Assembly: GCA_021778975.1 (NCBI GenBank)
Contig: JAJYBO010000159.1
Location: 1 to 6,741 of the forward strand
Reading direction: 5' to 3'
DNA from: Deltaproteobacteria bacterium
GTDB lineage: Bacteria > Desulfobacterota > Desulfobacteria > Desulfobacterales > Desulfatirhabdiaceae
DNA length: 6,741 nt
Positions 5,191-6,741 of the stretch are shown here, in pieces. Below the pieces are notes generated by a model. That model saw only the letters and a list, made by a program, of their open reading frames with translations. It had not been told where the DNA came from and did not search any database. The translations under genes and the position numbers were made by a program. The number at the start of each line of letters is the position of its first letter. Within the stretch, counting starts at the first letter, position 1.

Positions 5191-6741
5191 ATGACTTCAG
5201 AACATGCCCTGACGCAACGAATCCGCGAACTCGAAGATCTGCTGGAACAGGCCGAACGCAAATCGGACATTCTGACCAATCTGCTCAAAGAAGCCTCCGC
5301 TGAATTCACCCATGCGCTGGACAAAGTGAGCAAATCGGAAGCCAATTTCCGGTCCATCATCGAGAGCGCTCCGGAAGCCATCTACATGTTTGACGTTCAG
5401 ACCCGTCGCATCATGGATTGCAATCCCTTCACCACCGAATGGCTCGGTTATTCACGTCAGGAGCTTCTTGGCATGAACGTCGAGGATATTCTCTGCCCCA
5501 TGACCGTGGGGGTTGAGGACAACATCCGCAAGGCGTTGGAAAATGGGTTTGTCCGCATACTTGAAAGACAATATGCGACCAAATCAGGCTCGCTGGTGGA
5601 CGCCGAGGTGACCGGAACGGTGGTGGATATTCAGGGCGACAAATATTTTGTCGCATTGGTAAGAGACATTACCGAACGCAAAAAAATAGAGACGCTGCTC
5701 CGCTACAAAGAACTTTTTCAGAATGTGACCGATCCGGTGTTTATCTGCCATTCCCAGGGAAATTTCCTGGAAGCCAATGATGTGGCGTGCGAACGGCTGA
5801 AATACGATCGCAATGAGCTGATGCAGCTCTCTTTTCGTGACATTGTCCGTCCGTCCCAGTACGGATTGCTGGGTCGCATCGGAAAGCAGGTTCGCTCCGG
5901 CGAAGCCGTTCAGTGTGAATTTGAAGTGCTTACCCGTACGGACGAGGTTATCCCGTTCGAGTTTCATTCCAGGCTCATCGAGTTTCGGCACAAACCGGCG
6001 ATTCTCAGCGTCGCACGGGACATCAGCGCCCGAAAGCGGATGGAAGAAGCGTTGATTCGAAATGAAAGGTTGTCCGCGGTCGGTGAGATGGCTGCTGGCG
6101 TGGCCCACAATTTCAACAACCTGCTGCAGATGATGCTGGGCGCCGGTGAAACCGCACTGGCCAAACTGGGGACCGGCGAAATCCGAAAAAGCCGGGATGC
6201 GCTTCTGACCCTTATTGACGCATGTCATCGGGGTGCAGACATCGTTCGCCGCATCAAGGACTTTACCCTGGTAAAAACCGATGACATTGATGAAACCAAG
6301 GTATTCGACATCGGAGAGCTGATATCCGAAGCCGTCCAACTGACCCGTCCTCTTTGGGCCAATCCGATTGATCTGCATAAATATCATATGAACTTCACCC
6401 GCCCCCTGGATGCCTTGATCGAAGGCAATCCGTCGGAGCTGTACGAAGTGCTGGTCAATGTCATCAAAAACGCTCTGGAAGCCATGCCCGATGGCGGCAT
6501 CCTGTCCATCACATCCTGTACGGTCAATGGGATGGTGCATCTTTCGGTTACGGATACGGGGGTTGGTATCTCTGAAGAAAATCTGCAACGTCTCTTTCAG
6601 CCGTTTTTTACCACCAAGGGGTTGCAAAGCAGCGGACTGGGGCTGTCTTCGAGTTATGGCATCATTAAAAAACACCATGGGGAAATGACTGTTAAAAGCG
6701 CTCCCGGTCAGGGAACCACATTCACCATCATATTGCCCAGA
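5191..6741 (+). CDS. Cytoplasmic two-PAS sensor histidine kinase (3' end outside window)
   Basis: The frame runs without a stop for 517 codons to the window edge. Residues 1 to about 50 are a likely coiled coil (TQRIRELEDLLEQAERK...). PAS 1 spans about 51-165, starting ANFRSIIESAPEAIYMFD and closing with the typical RDITERKKIE. PAS 2 spans about 173-285 and closes with RDISARKRMEEAL. The HisKA-type dimerisation region has the phosphoacceptor H306 in MAAGVAHNFNNLLQ. The ATP-binding domain shows the N box (NVIKNALEAMPDGG, from 423), the G1 box DTGVGIS (455-461), the F box FQPFFTTKG (469-477), the G2 box SGLGL (481-485) and a late GQGTTFTIILP. The catalytic core is thus essentially complete, and any receiver domain would lie beyond the window. 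No membrane helix is present, so input is cytoplasmic, presumably through the FIST protein encoded 3 bases upstream. The residue after H306 is Asn rather than Asp or Glu. Its response regulator is not in the window. Confidence 0.93.
   Translation, partial: MTSEHALTQRIRELEDLLEQAERKSDILTNLLKEASAEFTHALDKVSKSEANFRSIIESAPEAIYMFDVQTRRIMDCNPFTTEWLGYSRQELLGMNVEDILCPMTVGVEDNIRKALENGFVRILERQYATKSGSLVDAEVTGTVVDIQGDKYFVALVRDITERKKIETLLRYKELFQNVTDPVFICHSQGNFLEANDVACERLKYDRNELMQLSFRDIVRPSQYGLLGRIGKQVRSGEAVQCEFEVLTRTDEVIPFEFHSRLIEFRHKPAILSVARDISARKRMEEALIRNERLSAVGEMAAGVAHNFNNLLQMMLGAGETALAKLGTGEIRKSRDALLTLIDACHRGADIVRRIKDFTLVKTDDIDETKVFDIGELISEAVQLTRPLWANPIDLHKYHMNFTRPLDALIEGNPSELYEVLVNVIKNALEAMPDGGILSITSCTVNGMVHLSVTDTGVGISEENLQRLFQPFFTTKGLQSSGLGLSSSYGIIKKHHGEMTVKSAPGQGTTFTIILPR

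Noticed and set aside
5584..6678. 364-codon open frame on the minus strand
   Set aside because: It lies opposite the histidine kinase, whose plus-strand frame has all kinase motifs in order. The minus-strand translation shows no recognisable domain and is a by-product of codon bias.

Overview
The window is a densely packed, entirely plus-strand stretch of bacterial chromosome with moderately GC-rich coding sequence. It holds the tail of one gene, five complete or nearly complete genes of clear family, and no RNA genes, insertion sequences or CRISPR. The mix of a mycofactocin-type radical SAM maturase, full-length LarC/LarB/LarE, a FIST sensor protein and a soluble PAS histidine kinase with an AHNFNN H-box suggests an anaerobic or metabolically versatile Desulfobacterota (deltaproteobacterial) lineage. 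That assignment is inference from gene content and style only; no taxonomic marker is present.

Layout: (1) 1-105, the last 34 codons of a gene that overlaps the next one and is probably the PqqD/MftB-like peptide-binding partner of the maturase. (2) 86-1117, a radical SAM/SPASM peptide maturase closely resembling MftC. (3) 1157-1999 larE, 1992-2762 larB and 2759-3985 larC, the three enzymes that build the nickel-pincer nucleotide (NPN) cofactor of LarA-type racemases. (4) A 41-base AT-rich spacer. (5) 4027-5187, a FIST-domain sensory protein with a GTG start. (6) 5191-6741, a cytoplasmic two-PAS histidine kinase that is still open at the window edge.

LarB carboxylates and cleaves nicotinic acid adenine dinucleotide to pyridinium-3,5-biscarboxylic acid mononucleotide. 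LarE converts the two carboxylates to thiocarboxylates. LarC inserts nickel in a CTP-dependent step. The radical SAM protein would act on a small ribosomal peptide held by its chaperone, as in mycofactocin biosynthesis. Gene overlaps (20, 8 and 4 bases) and one 39-base gap suggest that genes 1 to 5 are one transcription unit. It therefore appears to couple two unusual cofactor pathways: a peptide-derived redox cofactor and the nickel-pincer nucleotide. Neither the precursor peptide nor a LarA enzyme lies inside the window.

The FIST/kinase pair may be the sensory arm of the same locus or the start of an adjacent signalling operon. The most notable signal is the physical union of the MftC-like maturase with larE-larB-larC, followed by a soluble FIST-PAS kinase module.
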